The position numbers and the translations under genes were made by a program. A model generated the notes under the pieces. The model saw nothing but the letters and a program-made list of their open reading frames with translations, was not told the origin of the DNA and searched no databases. From Stromatinia cepivora (taxonomy: Eukaryota > Ascomycota > Leotiomycetes > Helotiales > Sclerotiniaceae), in contig RCTD01000007.1 of NCBI GenBank assembly GCA_014898415.1, positions 868,001-932,000 of the forward strand: a stretch of DNA of 64,000 bases, in the 5' to 3' direction. Of this stretch, positions 10,928 to 22,901 are shown piece after piece. Positions within the stretch are counted from its first letter, which is position 1. Each line of letters begins with the position of its first letter.

Positions 10928-12694
10928 TTTGATCGTAGGTGCAGGCGCGAGCGCATGAATTATGTGGTAGGATTGGACTTCAAGGCTATAGAACAATGTT
11001 CTAATCGAATTATATGTTTATTATGTAGGTAGGTTTGTTGAGCCTCGACAGGCCTTCAGTTTGATTTAACACAAGTATGATATTGAGTGACAATCAATGA
11101 CGACATTGAACATGGAGATTTGGACAAACATAAAGTCAAGGACGTTGTCTACAACGTCCTTGTCAATATTGAGAGGTTAGGTAGTGATGTTTGCTTGGCT
11201 GAGTGGCGGTAGGAGCTAGGCCTGTTTAGATAAGGCTAGGTGGATAGTTATTCCGTGCTTACATTACCACGTGATACCGAGGCAAAAGAAATGGCTAAAG
11301 TCCTTTCATTGGATGAACAACATTTGCTGGGAACCTTCCTTGAGACTCAAAACCCCACTGTTTTGCATGTTGCATTAAATTTGGCTTGCTGAGATCGCAA
11401 GATTACGCATTATGTGTTGTTGATACATATTTGAGACCAGGAAATGCTACTACCAACATGAAGGGGCGCGCAGCAAACAGCACGATATATGGTCATACGT
11501 ACAAAGTGCAGGTACAGAGTACAATAAGATATGATATTGTACTGTATGTAGGTAATTCATTGTATCTTCTAAAGTCTAGGTGTGGTTGGAATATAATTTA
11601 GAGTGCAATAAGATGTGATGTTGTATTTCCATTTTCATTCTCTAGCATCTAGATTCTAGAGTCATCTAGACGCTGTATGAGTCCTGCACAGCACAAGACT
11701 ACAGGAACTGAGTACAGTGATACTCTATCTTCATTTTACTCTTCAAAGTATGAGAGTGGTATTGTCAGAGTACATAAAAGATGGGCCGATATATCGTATG
11801 TCAAGGTTACACACTGGTACAAGACATATTCATCCATATCAGATACGGTAAATAACTAGTTACCCCTCTTAAATCTCTCTCAATCTCTCTCAATGATGCA
11901 ACATTATTATCGGAGAATATTATAACGCGCCAGTCATAGAAAACCCCAGAACAAACTACTCCGTACTCCGTACACGGTACACCATACTACAACTACGCTT
12001 GGGTTTTAAATTGTTAACGTGGAGCGAAGATGAACAAGCTTTTTCGCTAGCCGCCCCATGCAGCTTTCTTTCCCTTGCTTTCCGCTTTCCCTTGCTTCCT
12101 TACTTCTTGGCAATTTCTTCTCTCTTCTTCCGGATCCCCCGTAGGTAGATAAGGTAGTAAGTAAGGAGTACTATGTATATGAACAAATAGCTTCGAAAAA
12201 TCTTCAAAACAATTGTCAAAAATTAAATTCACGAATAATACTTAGGTATTACAATTCTGTTTTATGGTAATTCCAACAATTATTCCCTTTGCCGGAGGGT
12301 CTTTGCCCGGTGCAATAGATCCTGCGCAACATTTACCAAGAAAATGTGTAAGTTTTCCAGACTTCCAGTGCCGTGTTCAAACCAAGATTACCTCCCCCAG
12401 CTTTTCCACAAATGCTTGGTACTTGGTGCTTGGCGCCGAGATATCAACCTTCTTGGCTCCCCATAATACCTTCATCATATCTTTTTCTTTCTATAAATAT
12501 ACATATATTTATATATATCTTTTACTAACAATTCTTTATGAAAGCTTTGAAAGAAGTCGATAATTTCGTGTATGTGTACAACAAATTTTCAATGTTCCTT
12601 TCGTCCGGTTCCTTGCGATTGATGAATACGAGGTCGTGTTTTGTACCAAGAAAAACGTCAAATTGCTCTGAATTTACCATCACTATTCATCTCA
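10928..12694. other. Divergent promoter region between Ada3 and the RING gene
   Basis: Ada3 is read leftward and the RING-finger gene rightward, so both promoters should be here. The stretch contains a perfect hairpin at 11137-11162 (11-bp arms, 4-nt loop), a CCACGTGATACC E-box-like site near 11269, and a CT-rich tract at 12056-12130. Short open frames at 11386-11859 and 12264-12563 have no recognisable content. Unseen 5' exons of the RING gene could lie in the last few hundred bases. Confidence 0.4.
11137..11162. repeat. Perfect 11-bp inverted repeat (hairpin)
   Basis: CAAGGACGTTG is followed by TCTA and its exact complement CAACGTCCTTG. It lies about 210 bp upstream of the Ada3 start on that gene's own strand. 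It could form a stem-loop in a 5' leader or be a dimeric factor site. No further copy was noticed. Confidence 0.6.
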
Positions 12695-14521
12695 ATGCGA
12701 TGGATAAACGCAACTTCACACAGGTTAAGGTCTTATTATTTACTAACCGTATTATAGTCTACTTTTCCCCGATGAAGGATGGAATAACCTAGCCACAAAT
12801 GATCAGCTTACGAGCGTTATCTCTCAATTGAGTGTAGGTCATGAAGATGTTGAGAAGAGGTTATTGTTCTAATTCAAAGTTAATAGCCAAACATCTCCTA
12901 TGCCGAATCCATTTTCGATGATATTCAAACATTATCAACTCGTAATGCGGATGCGACCGGTGTTATAGGGGGCTTCCTTTACGTGCCGGATCTCGACCAG
13001 GACCATGCATGCTACAATATCTCAAAACAATATATTCCCTTAAACGCTACAAGGCAAGCCAATCTTCCGGCAACGGATTTCACACTGGTTGCGTTGGCAC
13101 CTTGGATCAGTAAAGAATGTACAAAAGGTTATTTAGCTGCAGCACGACGAGATCCTGCACGCGCTTTCATCTTCTATCAACCAGATAACGGCACAAGTAA
13201 ACCACCACCAATCAGTTCCGAACAGTGGGGACTTGACGATGGTGGATCATGGAAGTCTACAAACAAATATCCGGTATATGCCATTCCTGGAAGCGTTGGG
13301 GCCCGGATGATGCGCGAAATAAGTCTATACTCTGGCAACCTTACGGACGTGCCATATGGCCATGAGCTATCAAGCTTCCCCGGCGTCGATCCTCGAGATT
13401 ATGTACGGGTATATACTCAGCTGAATGTATCTCATGGCACAAATCTGCCTAGTCTATGGGAGTTTCTGCTGATTATTGTGGCCGTACTTGCCATCATGGT
13501 GGCCATCACTTCAGGCTCCATGCATTATCTCCAGAGGTGTCGAAGACGGAGTCTACGAAGACGCGTGGAGAATGGAGAGGTGAACTTGGAAGCACTGGGT
13601 ATCAAGCGTCTTACGGTACCACAAGAAATCATCGAAAGAATGCCTATATTCACCTATAATTGTGGCTGGCAGCAGCTCCATGTTGCGCAAAAAGGGTCAG
13701 GTGCAACTGAGGAAATCTCTTCTGACAAAGGAATCTTGACGGAGGAAAACGACATTTCATTCTGCGATGACTTGGTACTGAACGCATTGTCGCCAACTCC
13801 TGTACCTGACTTCGGGAAATCCTCACTATCCATATCAGCCCAACGAGTTTTACCATTTTCTCAACCTACTTGTCCTGTTTGCTTGGATGATTTTGAAAGC
13901 GGAACTACTTTGATTCGCGAGTTGCCCTGTGGTCACATATTTCATCCAGAATGTATCGACCCATTTCTTAGTAGCAATAGCTCACTATGTCCGATGTGTA
14001 AGAAAAGTGTCTTACCTGTCGGCCAATGCCCAATAAAAATCACCAACGCAATGACCAATAGGGAAAGAAACATGAGAAGATTGAGATCTCGAATCACTAT
14101 TCAAGAGGAGAACCATGATGTTGAGGCTGGCCATTCAAGGTTTCTTGCCCGGAACTTAGGCACTCGCTTCAAAAGGCGAATGTTTAGCATCCCAACAGCC
14201 CCTACGAATAACGTACAAATGACGGTTGGATCACCAACTGTCACAGGACTACCATTAATGACAAGTGCAATACGGTCGCAATCACAGGCGAACAGTATAC
14301 TGGGAGTTGAGGTGTCGCAGGATGGACTTTCTCGACCAGAGAGGGCCCAACAACGAATCCGCGAGATTGCAGCACAACAACCTGCAATACAAGACCCCGA
14401 CCTGGTTCAAACGAGGCATCAATCACTTTGTACGCGCTTCTCAACTTTTATCCTCTTTCCAAACTAACGAGTCACGATAGGGCGTCGAGCATTGTCGAAA
14501 ACTTTTCCTAGCTATTCTTAA
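12695..14521 (+). CDS. Membrane-anchored RING-H2 protein, probable E3 ubiquitin ligase
   Basis: Inferred exons are 12695-12723, 12758-12833, 12887-14429 and 14481-14521, giving 562 residues with all phases kept. The N-terminal half is an extracytoplasmic domain with N-glycosylation sequons (INATSH, CYNISKQ, LNATRQ) in the position that PA domains occupy in RNF13/GRAIL-type ligases. One membrane segment follows (LWEFLLIIVAVLAIMVAITS), then a basic stretch. The RING-H2 finger reads CPVC, HIFHPECIDPF and CPMC, with the C3H2C3 spacing expected for E2 binding. The tail is Ser-rich. The start is the weak point: the in-frame ATG at 12695 leaves no signal peptide, so a further 5' exon is possible. 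The last small exon is preferred over reading on to a stop at 14467 because the intron has a CTAAC branch point. Confidence 0.75.
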
Positions 14522-15159
14522 GGGGTCTAACTCTAAATATTAATGAATTAATGTGCATTTCAGCGTGGCATGGGCACTTCTATCAAACCCCGGAGTTTTA
14601 TACCATGTACACACTGTGCGTGTGAGGGGACAAGGAATTAAGGGCTGGTTCAGGAATTGGAGTTCTGGGAAAAATTTATCAATCATGGACTGGTTGTCTA
14701 GGAATTTGGCGCATGTTATGGGATTGATGGAAAAAATCGTGGGATGCTGTTACAAGAAGATGAGTTAGGGAGTACAATAAAATTCAAGATTACTTTGTGC
14801 TACCTTTGTGGGCAGTACATCCTGAAAATAAAAAACTGGTCTAATGTTCCCAAACAATCTACAAGGTGTTTCTATGGTTAAAATACCCCTATGTTCTCAT
14901 TTTTATGATCAAATGAATCAATTACCATTCATCACCTACCAACAATTGATGTTCCGAAATCTCAAGATTCACTGACACATTCATCCCTGTCATAAGCTCC
15001 CCTTATCAGCTGCAGGGAACCGAGGGGTATCCTTATCTTCAAGTTCCTACCAAAAATTTAACATTTCAGAAGCTCCAAAACATACCTACGTATCGACAAA
15101 GCATTATTTGATGCAATTGTCCATATTCAATTCAAGAGGAGATCCATAGCAGAATCAAA
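14522..15159. other. Intergenic region upstream of the urease gene
   Basis: This region contains the 3' end of the RING gene and the urease promoter. I see no coding frame, RNA gene or repeat. Possible TATA-like or regulatory elements cannot be told apart by eye. Confidence 0.35.
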
Positions 15160-17999
15160 ATGCATCTCATACCAAAAGAAGTAAGTATTATAGTCTTATC
15201 GCAGCAGCGTAAAAGCAACAAAGATTAATATTTTTGATCAACAAAACAGATAGATAAGCTTGCTATCTCCCAGCTTGGTCTGCTAGCACAAAGAAGACTT
15301 GCTCGAGGAGTGAAGCTCAATCACTCTGAAGCAGTTGTGAGTCCCCTTAATCTTTTTAAGTCTTACCGTGATGTAACTAATTGATGTAAGGCACTTATAG
15401 CCAACAATCTCCAAGAGGTCCGATGACCTTCTTTTCCCCAATAGAAGGAAGAACAGTACGAACTGACGACTTCAAAGCTCATTCGTGATGGAAATCATAC
15501 AGTTGCAGATCTCATGTCAATTGGCGCAACAATGCTCGGGCGTCGTCATGTTCAACCAGCGGTCTGCTCAACACTCACAGAACTCATGGTCGAAGGGACT
15601 TTTCCAACAGGAACATATTTGGTGACGGTACATCATCCCATTAGTACCGATAATGGAGATTTGGCAAAAGCACTTTATGGAAGTTTTCTGCCAATTCCGG
15701 ATATGGATCTTTTCCCATTGCCATTAGATGCGGAATATGAGTCGACCAAACGTCCTGGTGCTTTGATTACTCGAAAAGGTAAGGTCAGATTGAATGAAGG
15801 AAGAAAGAGAATAAAGTTGAGGGTGACGAGTAAGGGCGATAGACCAATTCAAGTGAGTCGAACCATTGTGATTTTATGACGGCTTATTGATGTTTGCAGA
15901 TTGGATCGCATTATCATTTCATTGAAACCAACCCTCAACTCGAATTCGATCGCATCAAAGCGTATGGTTATCGTCTCAATATCCCGGCTGGCACATCTGT
16001 TCGTTTCGAACCTGGAGATACTAAAACGGTATCATTGGTTGAAATTGGTGGAAATAAAATCATTCGAGGTGGAAACCATATTGCTACTGGTAAAGTGGAT
16101 ATTTCTCGCGTGGATGAAATTCTGGTCAATCTTGAAGAGGCAGGATTCGCACATGCTCCCGATCCAACTGGCGATGCTGCATATATCGATATGTTTGAAA
16201 TGGATAGAACAGCATACGCAACAATGTTTGGGCCTACGGTAGGTGACACTATTCGTTTGGGTAATACGAACCTTTGGATCAAGGTTGAAAAGGATTTAAC
16301 TTCATATGGAGATGAATGTAAGTTTGGTGGCGGTAAGACTTTACGAGAAGGTATGGGTCAAGCTACTGGTGTACCTGACGACATATCACTGGACCTTGTT
16401 ATTGTCAATGCCTTGATTGTCGATTGGACTGGTATCTATAAAGCCGATATTGGTGTCAAAAACGGTATGATAGTAGGTATTGGTAAAGCCGGTAATCCTG
16501 ATGTGATGGATGGCGTGAGTCCGAATATGATTGTCGGATCATGTACGGATGTTGTTGCTGGTGAAGGCAAAATTATTACTGCCGGTGGCTTTGATACTCA
16601 TATCCACTTCATTTGCCCTCAACAAGTCTATGAAGCTATCTCATCCGGAATCACTACAATGCTAGGCGGCGGAACTGGTCCTAGGTAAGTGGAATGAAGA
16701 TGTTCGTGATATGCTATCTAATATTTGAATAGCGCTGGAACTAGTGCTACAACTTGCACACCAGGGAAGAATTATATGCGACAAATGCTTCAAGCTTGTG
16801 ATACTTTACCAATGAATGTTGGAATTACTGGCAAAGGGAATGACAGTGATCCTGCTGCACTCCGTGAGCAAGTTATTGCTGGAGCTTGTGGCCTTAAGTT
16901 GCATGAAGATTGGGGCACTACACCTTCAGCTATTGATTCTTGTCTTACGGTTTGCGATGAGCTCGATATCCAGTGTCTGATTCATACCGACACTCTAAAT
17001 GAGTCAGGTTTTGTTGAGTCTACGATTGCTGCATTTAAAGATCGTGCTATTCACACTTATCATACTGAAGGTGCTGGTGGTGGTCATGCACCCGATATCA
17101 TCAGTGTTGTTGAGCGTGCGAATGTCCTCCCTTCGTCTACTAACCCTACAAGACCTTATACTAGGAATACACTCGATGAGCATCTAGACATGCTTATGGT
17201 TTGTCATCATCTTTCTAAGAACATTCCCGAGGATGTAGCTTTTGCAGAGTCTCGAATCCGTGCCGAAACGATTGCAGCCGAAGATGTACTTCATGATTTG
17301 GGAGCAATCAGTATGATGTCTTCTGATTCCCAAGCGATGGGTCGTTGTGGAGAAGTTATCATGCGAACATGGAACACAGCCCACAAAAATAAAGTTCAAC
17401 GTGGCGCACTCGGAGAAGATATGGGCACTGGTGCAGACAATTTTAGAGTTAAGAGATATATCAGCAAGTACACCATTAATCCAGCGATTGCTCAAGGAAT
17501 GGGTCATATCATTGGTAGTGTGGAGGTTGGAAAGATTGCAGATCTTGTCGTTTGGGATCCAGCTTGGTTTGGAACTAAACCCATGACCATTATCAAGAGT
17601 GGTTTAATTGCTTACGCTCAAATGGTAGATCATCTCAATCCCCTTTTTCCTCAGAATTCTCGCTAATGAAACTAATAGGGTGATCCTAACGCTTCCATTC
17701 CGACCGTTCAACCCATCATCTCCCGCCCAATGTTTGCACCCCTCGTTCCCTCCACCTCCATCCTCTTCGTGTCCGAGTCATCGATTTCGTCGGGCACAAT
17801 CGCAACGTATGGTTTGAAAAAACGTGTGGAGGCGGTGAAAAATTGCAGGACGATCGGGAAGAAGGATATGAAGTTTAATGATCAAATGCCAAAGATGAAG
17901 GTGGATCCGGAAAATTATAGGGTCGAGGCTGATGGGGTGCATATCGTTTGTGAGGCTGCCGAATGGCTGCCGTTGGGACAGAACGCCTATGTTTATTAG
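15160..17999 (+). CDS. ure1: Urease, fungal single-chain type
   Basis: Urease hydrolyses urea to ammonia and carbamate in the cytosol. Seven exons (15160-15180, 15250-15336, 15391-15417, 15478-15852, 15900-16684, 16733-17624, 17679-17999) give 835 residues, the normal length for a fungal urease in which the bacterial gamma, beta and alpha subunits are fused. The gamma part includes [19 protein letters not shown], the beta part [18 protein letters not shown], and the alpha part starts near [19 protein letters not shown]. All nickel-centre features are visible: HxH in [12 protein letters not shown], the lysine to be carbamylated in [13 protein letters not shown], His in [13 protein letters not shown] and [15 protein letters not shown], the Asp in [10 protein letters not shown], and the flap His in [13 protein letters not shown]. 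Nothing is broken. Activity needs the UreD/F/G accessory proteins, which are not in this window. Confidence 0.97.
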
Positions 18000-18480
18000 A
18001 GGGTATGATGGGTAATGTGTGGGGTCGGAGGTAATGACAACATATGCGAAGCGAATATCGTTCATGAGCTTGGGGTTGCTTGAAAGATGATAGATCTTAT
18101 GGAGTTATATGAAGGTTTATATCCAGATAGTACTGTTACAATGATTCGCAGAAGAAACTATAGCAACATGCATATAATATCCCTTAATGAGACCCGCAAA
18201 GAAAATGTGTTTACAAAGTAGCTTCTTTGGACGAAAACGTCTAGGTAACAGGTAAAACCATAGAATATGCAGTCTCATTAACCGACTCTCACCTTAACTT
18301 GTGTATGAAAACTATTCCCATCAAAAGTCACAACAAAAGTCCCACCATTCTACAATCCAGATCAACTTTGCTCATATTTTACCTCTATGTCATTGTCTTG
18401 AGCTACACTTTCGAGTCTTCTAGAGCACCACGAATCTTCTTTGTGTACGATGCGAGATAATTGGCTAATATCTCCATTCC
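18000..18480. other. Convergent 3' intergenic region
   Basis: This lies between the urease stop and the stop of a weak minus-strand gene. No feature was found beyond the expected terminators. Confidence 0.35.
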
Positions 18481-19347
18481 CTACTCTTCTTCAGCTGTTC
18501 CTTCGAAGGTAAAGCCAAAATCGGATTCAAAAGTATTGTTATGAATATCTGCCCCTTCCTTTTCCCCTCCTCCCTCCTGCACAAACAATCTCCGGCGCGT
18601 CTTCATATGACGCATGCTAGTAAGAGAAGGGGTTCTTTCGAATCGGAACCTTTCCCGCGCTTCAACCTGCTCTCCCTTTTGCTCTTTGCGAGTCTTTTTG
18701 CCGGTGTCTTTTTGCTGGTGATGTATTTTCACGTTTAGATCTAGATCTTCAAAACTAGAGTGGGAACTGATTTTTTTCTGTGGACGCGAGGAAAGGTCAG
18801 GGTTTGAATTTTTGCCAGTATTGTGGATTTCTGATATGCGTCGTTTTTTGTTTGGGTTTTGGTTTTGGTTTGGATTTGGTTTTGGTTTTTGGTTTGGATT
18901 TGATCTTGGTTCCGGCTTGAATTTTGAAATTCGGATTGTGATTCAGATTGAGATTTGTATTTCCGAAAAAGACGTCTAGATGTCTGTACAGCCGTTTCCG
19001 ACGCGATCCTTCCATTCTTCATAGGCGATCGGGAAGATGGCTAGGAGTGCTGCTCGGAGGAGGATGTAATGATGGGATAGTAGGGATTTGATGGCTTGGC
19101 GGTGGGGTTGGGAGGGTTTGCGGTTCATGGTTTTGGGGGTGGTATTTTTTGGGGGGAGGTGATGGTTGGGTTGGGTTGGGTGGAGGTGGGTTGGAGGGTG
19201 GAGAGGGGAAGGTGGACAGGGAGTTTTAGGATTTTGAAGATGAGGTGCTGGTTTTGGTGGGTGGGTAGGTGGGTGGGTAGGTGGGTGGGTGCGTGGGAGT
19301 GAATTTGGATTGTCGGATATTGTGGGTTTGTAAGTCATGTTCGCCAA
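18481..19347 (-). CDS. Hypothetical low-complexity protein (weak gene model)
   Basis: The upstream frame (19347 to 18976) begins MTYKPTISDNPN, runs through a His-Pro-Pro-Thr repeat and Pro-rich stretch, and then reads as ordered sequence (RQAIKSLLSHHYILLRAALL, then IAYEEWKDRVGNG). A second frame further on reads KRRISEIHNTGKNSNPDL, SSHSSFEDLDLNV and ERTPSLTSMRHMKTRRRLF and ends in FTFEGTAEEE at 18481. An intron in the Lys/Gln-rich TTTTGG repeat near 18840-18960 would join them, but I could not fix the splice sites. No family is recognised. The ordered ends look real and the repetitive middle may not be coding. Confidence 0.4.
18850..18915. repeat. TTTTGG/TTTGGA-rich simple repeat
   Basis: This is an irregular run of TTTGG, TTTTGG and TTTGGA units. 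It sits inside the weak minus-strand gene and makes all three frames there Lys/Gln/Asn-rich, so apparent coding in this part is not informative. Confidence 0.7.
19257..19293. repeat. GGTGGGTGGGTA minisatellite
   Basis: Three units of 12 bp, read on the minus strand as His-Pro-Pro-Thr in the weak gene at 18481-19347. The G-rich strand could also form a quadruplex. Confidence 0.7.
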
Positions 19348-20551
19348 GAAAGGAGGAGAATAGTTCGGATGAGAAAGGTCAAAGGAAATTTCACATGGGG
19401 ACCTCCTTGGTGTACTTGCACTTTTGCTTAAAATCAGAGTAACTGAACGTCTAGTTTCTCGCTAACTCAGGGGATTGAGTTTGTTTTCTTCATATATATA
19501 ATAGGTATTAATAGATTTGGTTCAGATGCCTATTCCTTTTTCTGTGGACAAGTTGTGGGGATTTTATTGCTCTGTGCATATATGCCATAAGATTACTTTT
19601 CTATATTCTGGATGATAATGGAGTACCTGCTGTAAGGAAGTATTCCTCGCTAATTTTATCTAGGTGTCTAAATTTCATCGTTTCATTTATATATCTATCT
19701 ATATCTGGAGATGTCTGCTGTGCATATCTATTGGAAGTTCTGGATAGATAAACATCGCCACGACTCCACTGGTCCGACTCGCTACAAACCCTATTGGGGA
19801 CTTATTTTGGGGCGTATGGGTGAGAAGATGAGTTTCGGACCTCGAGGGACTGTGTTTCAAGAAATTGTTATGAGGGGTGGTGAAGTGAAGTGTGGAAAAG
19901 ATAATATAATTTACTTCCTTCCATTACACTTCCATCTTCATCTAATTGTCATTTAATGTGGTGTCTTTCTCTATTGCTTCTTCACGGAGATGGAAAAAGT
20001 TCAAGCTAGCCTTCCTGAGAATGAATAAAGATAAACAATCACTTGCTCATTCCCGTCCTGATCAAAAGAATCTCAGAAGTCAGAGACTTGAACATTCAAA
20101 GTGGGCCAAAAGAACGAGATTTCCATATTTGGTGGAAAAGGCTCAAATATCTTCAGTCGAGTATAATATTGAAGTGTAAGGAAGTGTACATGCAAAGAAA
20201 TGCAGGCAGAGACATGAATGAATGAATGAAATAAGGAAAGCGAAGTAGAGAACAGCAAAGATCATCAAGGGTTATATCACGATCATTTTTAGTGTAAAAT
20301 TCAAATTTAAACAAAATGTATAAATATTTTTTTAATACTAAATCTAACAGAATTCTAAAAAACATTCTACTCAGAAAACCACACAACTATGGAAATTCCA
20401 ACTCGACTTCTCAAAGAGAAGTTGAGTGAAGAATCCAAGCTTTGTATATAAACAACCATTGGGGTCAAATAGCTCTAAATCTATCCATAAGCCTCTTCTA
20501 TTCCAACCTCTATTCCAACCTCTATTCCAACCATAATTTCTATATCTCCAC
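19348..20551. other. Intergenic region
   Basis: No gene is supported. Short frames at 19711-20179 lack any recognisable content. Just before the next gene there is a triplicated CTATTCCAACCT unit (about 20495-20532), probably within the 3' UTR of the minus-strand propeller gene. Confidence 0.35.
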
Positions 20552-21550
20552 CTAAAGAATGATTCTCGTCAAAGCTCCACCAACAGGAACAGGATTGACA
20601 GCGTAATCCAAATCTCCTCCAGTGCTACTAATATACAAGGTATTAGTATCACCCGATCTTCTCCCAAAAGCCGCCGCTGTAGGACCATCAAGATCGACAA
20701 TCACAGAGTAGGAATTACTAGTCCCCGATGTGTAGACAATTCGATTACCGGTACCGTCCATTATAACAGCCGCTGTGCTGCTTTCCGTCGTATAAAGAGC
20801 GAAATCATCAGGAGCAACGGCGCTATTTTGGAAAAGAATTGTCGCGGCGCCTGTTTGGGTGCCGGTTGAATCGATGGGAAATCTTCCATAGCTTCCAGCA
20901 GCAGTGTTGGTGAAATAGAGATAACCATTTCCAGGAGCATGGATTCCATTGACACCGCTCTCAGCGAGCGCGGTATTATTTGCAGCGATATCCACGGCGC
21001 CAGAATTGACATCTACTCGCCAAATTACACCCTTGACGTAGTCTGCAAGTAGGATTTTGGTGGTACCAGGTAATGCAGTTACGCCATTCAGTTGGCCTGA
21101 AGATTTGATATCCGCGACGAGTGTGACGGGTGCAGATGTAGGATAATTGGTCATGTCTACCTTCCATAGCTGTCCACTCTCCGACGCAGCAGAAAAGGTT
21201 GAAAAGCTGTATCCTATGGTTCCGACGTAGAAGATATCGGTTCCAAGCTCTGCAATACCAACAATACCCGTCGCTGGAGCGGAGAATGTGTGAACGATTG
21301 CGTGGTTTGGATTGAGAGAAAATGGGTTTACGTAGAGGAGGTTGGGAGAGTCGAATTCGGAGAGCAAGACGCCGCCGTTCTCTCTGATGGCGAGATTCTC
21401 CAGCCAGGTACCATTGGGAAATTGGTACATTGTCTTGACACTTTGTGCAGTTGGAACAGCGGTTCGCACGCCCAGGCTAGTGGGCGAACCAGAAGAGAGA
21501 GGAGCAATGGCGAGCCATGAGATGGCCGACAAAATGGTGTTTCGAAGCAT
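20552..21550 (-). CDS. Secreted six-bladed beta-propeller protein (SMP-30/gluconolactonase-like)
   Basis: This is an uninterrupted frame of 332 residues from the ATG at 21550. That start was chosen over one 36 codons upstream because it opens a classical signal peptide (MLRNTILSAISWLAIAPLSS). The body has the blade-like repeats of the SMP-30/strictosidine-synthase-like fold: ENLAIRENGGVLLSEFDSP, IVGIAELGTDIFYVGTIGYS, LNGVTALPGTTKILLADYVK, VNGIHAPGNGYLYFTNTAAG and DDFALYTTESSTAAVIMDG. Proteins like this are common in plant-associated fungi as secreted proteins of unknown substrate. I cannot assign lactonase activity, because the metal ligands of true gluconolactonases cannot be identified by eye. 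N-glycosylation sequons (NGTW, NNTA) fit secretion. Confidence 0.85.
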   Translation of the reverse strand: MLRNTILSAISWLAIAPLSSGSPTSLGVRTAVPTAQSVKTMYQFPNGTWLENLAIRENGGVLLSEFDSPNLLYVNPFSLNPNHAIVHTFSAPATGIVGIAELGTDIFYVGTIGYSFSTFSAASESGQLWKVDMTNYPTSAPVTLVADIKSSGQLNGVTALPGTTKILLADYVKGVIWRVDVNSGAVDIAANNTALAESGVNGIHAPGNGYLYFTNTAAGSYGRFPIDSTGTQTGAATILFQNSAVAPDDFALYTTESSTAAVIMDGTGNRIVYTSGTSNSYSVIVDLDGPTAAAFGRRSGDTNTLYISSTGGDLDYAVNPVPVGGALTRIIL

Positions 21551-22901
21551 CTTATTGTTGGAGTTCTGAAGAGAGGTAGCGGAATAGTAGATTGTAGTGT
21601 TTTGAATGGATGAGATAGGAGCATGATTTCTGGTGCCTTTATAGACATTTTTTTCCACTTGGATAGAGAGGTGAAGTGACGCACAATCCGCGAAATCGTC
21701 AGCTTATTCCTTTCAGCGACGAAGGATTCAAATGCTGTTTTGAAATCAATAGTCTGAAAACAGGCGGCATGGTTGATGAGCTACTAGAAGCCTCCTTCCT
21801 GTATCGTTCTTCCATCACAAACCAGGCTTTCTCCATACTTGCTGAATATTTTCGCGAGTTGTGAGATTGGTAGCGAGCCACCGGGACAAGGAACCGACGA
21901 GCAAAGTTGGACCTGGTCGGTTCCTCCGCCCCGCTGTTCACGTGAAGCTCTCGCGCTCTATATACTTATGTTGTTGATATATATTCACAAGCCGAGCAAG
22001 TTGGTAAGCGGGCTATCTCGTATTGCAAACTTAGCTCTTATTCACCACACTAATCAAAAGGCCGCGATACCTTGAAGTCTATTGATTAATCAGGAGGTGA
22101 AAGGAATGAGTGTTATCGCCGCCTAGATTGTCATCGGATCAGGGCGTATAATCTCGCCAGATGACAGAAAAGATTGCAAGAGAAAGTATCAGAATGATTC
22201 AACTATTGCCTACAAAGCTTTGTCGTTGTTTCATGTAAGCTTACCCTATTCAATGGGTTAGTGTGAGTGGAGTGTTTGGAGTGGAGTGTCTCTGCCGTCT
22301 ACTCATCCTTCGTGCCTTTTCACGTCATTAGATGATTATGATGAAGTGGCTTCACTTGTGGGGACTTTGAAGAATTCATAAGAAATCGCTTTTCATAACT
22401 ATATTATGAAAGAAATAGTGTCATTGTATGATAGATGAAAAAGCTTTCCGAGGTTATCCGCCTTCTAGATAACAAAAGCGTCTGTTGTCTATAACAAGTC
22501 GCTCAAGAATCATAGAAGTAAAGGGCTATTGGATGAATGAGTATGTAAATAGTTTTTATTGTAAGCGACGAATACTAGGTTCGGAAATACAAGTGCCACA
22601 TATCCGCGCGATATCCATTCTGAGAGTAAAATAGTTAAGCGGTTACTAGAAAATCATTACCTAACTGGTGACTAGAGACATTTGACAAGGGGTACTATGC
22701 GAGTTTACAGTCAACCGATTGGTGGACTTCATCATTCAAATGATAGAGGTACACCTGATTCTTCGACCTTCGGAGCACACTGCAGTCCGATGGGTGCATC
22801 CTATACAGGAACTACAATATTTGGTGTGATGGTTTGAATTTATCATGGCTTGAAATTCAAAATTTTCCTCCTCTTGGCTCTTATGCTTTGAATCATTGAA
22901 A
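21551..22901. promoter_or_regulatory. Divergent intergenic promoter region
   Basis: This 1.35-kb region lies between the leftward propeller gene and the rightward MFS gene, so it should contain both promoters. No coding frame, RNA gene or transposon end was seen. The base composition is ordinary. Confidence 0.35.

Noticed and set aside
12264..12563. Frame starting MVIPTIIPFAGG as the first exon of the RING gene
   Set aside because: No donor and acceptor pair could be found that would join it in phase to the exon at 12695-12723. A missing signal-peptide exon is still possible.
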